A DNA stretch of 15,705 nt from an uncultured Prevotellaceae bacterium (GTDB lineage Bacteria; Bacteroidota; Bacteroidia; Bacteroidales; Bacteroidaceae): positions 1 through 15,705 of the forward strand of contig CABSGW010000030.1 in assembly GCA_902477365.1 (NCBI GenBank), read 5' to 3'. The translations under genes were made by a program, and so were the position numbers. This document shows, one piece after another, positions 13,150 through 15,705 of the stretch. Every line of letters starts with the position of its first letter. The stretch's first letter is position 1. Under the pieces are notes generated by a model. That model had not been told where the DNA came from. It saw only the letters and a list, made by a program, of their open reading frames with translations, and did not search any database.

Positions 13150-15705
13150 CTATGCTCCCGGTAACTTTTTGGGCTGTAGGTTCAGCCGGTATACGGCGTG
13201 CAGCATGAAGTAACGCGGAATTACGTTCCGGTAGGTTTCTACCCGCCCTTGTGCATTGAAACTCCGTGTTACGTTCGAGAGGTTGTGAAGGATGTCGAAT
13301 CCGTCAAGCATGAAGGTGAGCCTTCCTTTCATAACGCGTTTCGAGAGGCGTGCGTTCCACACCAGGTCATCTGTGTTCATGCCGCTGTCTTCGTATCCGC
13401 GCCGGCTGTACAGGGACAGGTCCGTATAGAATTGCATGGCCCAGGGCAGCTCCAGTTGTGCGGAAAGGCCATAGTTCATGTCAACGGCATCGATGGTGCG
13501 GAAATCCTCTCTCGGGCTGGTCGAGTGCATCCAATTTACGCCCAGTTTGGCCCCCAGGTTCAGTTTGTTGATGCGGTAGTTCATGTGTACCGTCTCGTTC
13601 AGGTACAGGGTACGTACCTTACTGCGTATGCTGGTTGTTGTCCCCTCAATGGCCGCCAGGTCTACGGAGTTGTAGAATTGGCCTGTGGTCCATGTGTTTA
13701 TATCCAACCGTCTGGCTTTGTCCAGCGGGCGGCCATAGTATAGTCCTCCCCACAGGCTGTAGTTTCCGTTGACGTTTTGCGGTTTGGTGGTTTTCACACC
13801 GGTGGTCTTGTCGTACACATAGCCCCAGGCAACGGCGTTTTGGGTGGTCGAATAGTTGATGTCGGCGGTGATGCTGCATTGGGTCTTTTGGTAATAGTCG
13901 CGGAAGCTGAGTTTCAGCTTATGCGTGTGCTCGTTTTTCAGCTGGGCGTTTCCCAAGGTTATATGCAATGGATTCTCGTTGTTGGGAAAGGTAATCAGGT
14001 TGTTCAGGCCGGGCATCGAGGATGCCTGGTTGTATGTGAATTGATAACTACGGAAACCGCTCTTTTGGTCAAGGCGGACTGAAAGGGTGGGTTCAAAGAA
14101 CGTTGCGCGGCGGCTGAACACGGTGTCCAGTCCGGCCCGTTGGTAGTTCATGTGCCGGTTGATGATGTTGAAAGGCATGGTAAGGGAGATTTCAGATAGG
14201 GAGAAACCTTTGAAGGGCCAGCTGTAGGATAATTGCATGCTGGGACGATGCACGTTTTCTATCTGGTTGTAGAACTCGCTGTTCTGGCTGTCAAAACTTT
14301 GTTGCAGCTGTTCCACCTCCGAGGGCAGAGCGCCCAGCGGCTGATCGCTCTCCATTCCCCATCCGGCCAGGCGGTCCAGGCGGTATCGGGCAAAATCGCG
14401 GGTGGTGAACTGCTGGGAGAAGCTGTATGCCGGTGTAAGCCGGAAGTGATAGGGAAGGTAGTGGTAATATTCCACTGCAGCCCGGTAGCGGCTGTTACGG
14501 TTCGGATGGTTTTTGTTCCACCGGTTACGGTAGTCGGTATCGGCATCCGGCAAAGAGGGATATTCCAGCCGGTAATGGTTGAACTGGTCTTCCTTACGTT
14601 CTTTGTAGTTGCCGGACAGGTCGAAGAACAGCGCGTTGCTGCTGTACGGCAGTTTGTAACTGGCCCTCATGCTGACGGAAGAGCCCCATTCATCTCCCTT
14701 GTTGTAATATTCGGATAAGGTACGGTTGATGGCAAGCCGTCTGAGCATGGTACCGGCTTGTGGTGCCATGATGCTGTCCATCAGGTTTGTGCCGATATAC
14801 CGTCCCGGATCTTCTTTTAATGTAGCGGCAGCATTAAATCCCCGGTTGTCCCATTTTTGGTAGTTAAGGTTGGGTCGGATGTCCAGTTCAAAGTCTGTCC
14901 ATTTGAACTGCCACGAATGGCTGGTGTTGAACATCGTGTTGCAACTGTATGACTGGCTCAGTGCGCGTGTATAGGTGTTTCCTTGCGGCAGGAAGTTCTC
15001 GCCGGTCTGTTGGTTGAAGTGGTCTCGGTCCAGGTGTTCTATCTTGGCGTCTCCACGAATGATGTAACGCTTGTTTACGTCTTTCACCTGGTAGTCCACC
15101 CCGAATGCTTTGGTGGCATCCAGTCCGCCGCCGGTACTGGCCGGTGTCCAGTCGTTGTTTTCGCCCGGTTTGCGCGATTCGTTCACATTGTTCAGATTGC
15201 CGAAGAACGACAGGCGCGATTGCGGGGTGAAACGCAGGGCAAAGGCACGGCCCATATAGCGGTCTTCCGAACCCATACCTGCTTCGGCATTGGCTATCCA
15301 ACCAATGCTGTATTGGCGTTTCAGGCCCACGTCCATTACCAGGTTCTTGGGTTCGATATCCTGTTTCAGGAAACGGCTCTTTTCCGTTGACTGTTCGTAC
15401 ACCTTTACATCCTTCACCATGTAGGCCGGTAGGTTGTCGAGCATAACGCTCCGGTCTTTTTCAAAAAAGTCGTCTCCGTTCAGCAGCAGGCTCGACACAT
15501 ATCGTCCGTTCACAAGAATGCGTCCGTCGCTTTTCAGTTCCACTCCCGGCAACTGTTTGATCAGGGCATCCAGCATCGACCCCTCAGCCAGCTGGAAGGC
15601 ATCGGCATTGAACACCATCGTATCTTTTTTAGTGTAGAATTTCACCAGCGTGGCTTTCACGGCCACTTCCTTCAGTTGTACCTCCTTTTTGCGTTTGATG
15701 CGCGT
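13150..15705 (-). CDS. TonB-receptor-like outer-membrane beta-barrel protein, N-terminal part missing
   Basis: The frame is open to the right edge, adding 12 codons upstream of the GTG at 15666, so the start, signal peptide and probably a carboxypeptidase-regulatory-like domain lie outside. The 851 visible codons begin with the typical link KEVQLKEVAVKATLVKF. A plug-like domain follows: LIKQLPGVELKSDGRILVNGR, LLLNGDDFF, NLPAYMVKDVKVYE. The remaining ~700 residues are alternating aromatic and polar strands (LSFFGNLNNV, YKLPYSSNALFFDLSG), ending in RYFMLHAVYRLNL as a final barrel strand. This fits the OMP_b-brl_3 family of Bacteroidetes, related to TonB-dependent receptors but usually without a SusD partner. 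Role: outer-membrane transport or signalling, substrate unknown. GC is near 50%, well above the left cassette. The gene ends at a strong terminator, so it is the last of its transcript. Confidence 0.88.
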   Translation of the reverse strand, partial: TRIKRKKEVQLKEVAVKATLVKFYTKKDTMVFNADAFQLAEGSMLDALIKQLPGVELKSDGRILVNGRYVSSLLLNGDDFFEKDRSVMLDNLPAYMVKDVKVYEQSTEKSRFLKQDIEPKNLVMDVGLKRQYSIGWIANAEAGMGSEDRYMGRAFALRFTPQSRLSFFGNLNNVNESRKPGENNDWTPASTGGGLDATKAFGVDYQVKDVNKRYIIRGDAKIEHLDRDHFNQQTGENFLPQGNTYTRALSQSYSCNTMFNTSHSWQFKWTDFELDIRPNLNYQKWDNRGFNAAATLKEDPGRYIGTNLMDSIMAPQAGTMLRRLAINRTLSEYYNKGDEWGSSVSMRASYKLPYSSNALFFDLSGNYKERKEDQFNHYRLEYPSLPDADTDYRNRWNKNHPNRNSRYRAAVEYYHYLPYHFRLTPAYSFSQQFTTRDFARYRLDRLAGWGMESDQPLGALPSEVEQLQQSFDSQNSEFYNQIENVHRPSMQLSYSWPFKGFSLSEISLTMPFNIINRHMNYQRAGLDTVFSRRATFFEPTLSVRLDQKSGFRSYQFTYNQASSMPGLNNLITFPNNENPLHITLGNAQLKNEHTHKLKLSFRDYYQKTQCSITADINYSTTQNAVAWGYVYDKTTGVKTTKPQNVNGNYSLWGGLYYGRPLDKARRLDINTWTTGQFYNSVDLAAIEGTTTSIRSKVRTLYLNETVHMNYRINKLNLGAKLGVNWMHSTSPREDFRTIDAVDMNYGLSAQLELPWAMQFYTDLSLYSRRGYEDSGMNTDDLVWNARLSKRVMKGRLTFMLDGFDILHNLSNVTRSFNAQGRVETYRNVIPRYFMLHAVYRLNLQPKKLPGA

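Noticed and set aside
14233..14718. Plus-strand open frames (such as 161 and 181 codons) opposite the barrel gene
   Set aside because: They mirror the codon bias of the GC-rich barrel gene and have no domain features.

Overview
The window looks like Bacteroidales chromosome (Bacteroides, Phocaeicola or Parabacteroides type; the genus cannot be decided from this sequence). The pointers are a large outer-membrane beta-barrel protein with the plug-and-barrel layout typical of that phylum, Bacteroides-style promoter elements (TTG, about 20 bases, then a TAnnTTTG-like box), and weak or absent Shine-Dalgarno sites. No rRNA, tRNA, CRISPR array, transposase or integrase was seen.

Left third, plus strand (1-6882): an AT-rich three-gene cassette, roughly 33% GC in the one line counted. 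Gene 1 is cut by the window edge. It has two Rossmann-like nucleotide-binding regions of the TrkA-N type and a divergent C-terminal RyR (ryanodine-receptor repeat) domain. Gene 2, four bases downstream, is a stand-alone canonical RyR domain. Gene 3 is a very large protein with an N-terminal TIR/DUF4062-like domain, a STAND-like P-loop NTPase and about 1000 residues of predicted helical sensor region. This looks like a nucleotide-signalling or antiphage conflict system and is the most interesting part of the window. A 136-residue orphan (6993-7403) follows, has clearly higher GC, and ends at a perfect 15-bp hairpin terminator.

Middle, minus strand (7563-11813): two ABC exporter-type half-transporters overlap by 8 bases and probably form a heterodimer of the YbtP/YbtQ-like group. 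A TetR-family regulator lies upstream with its own terminator. Nearly identical 13-bp palindromes lie in front of the regulator and in front of the transporter pair, so the regulator probably controls both.

Right third, minus strand (11858-15705): an arginase/agmatinase-fold ureohydrolase in which the usual first His metal ligand is Cys, followed by its terminator. Upstream is a 332-base gap holding an inverted repeat and a strong terminator. Last is the C-terminal 851 codons of a TonB-receptor-like outer-membrane barrel protein, cut by the right edge. These right-hand genes are near 50% GC and look like ordinary chromosomal genes, unlike the left cassette.
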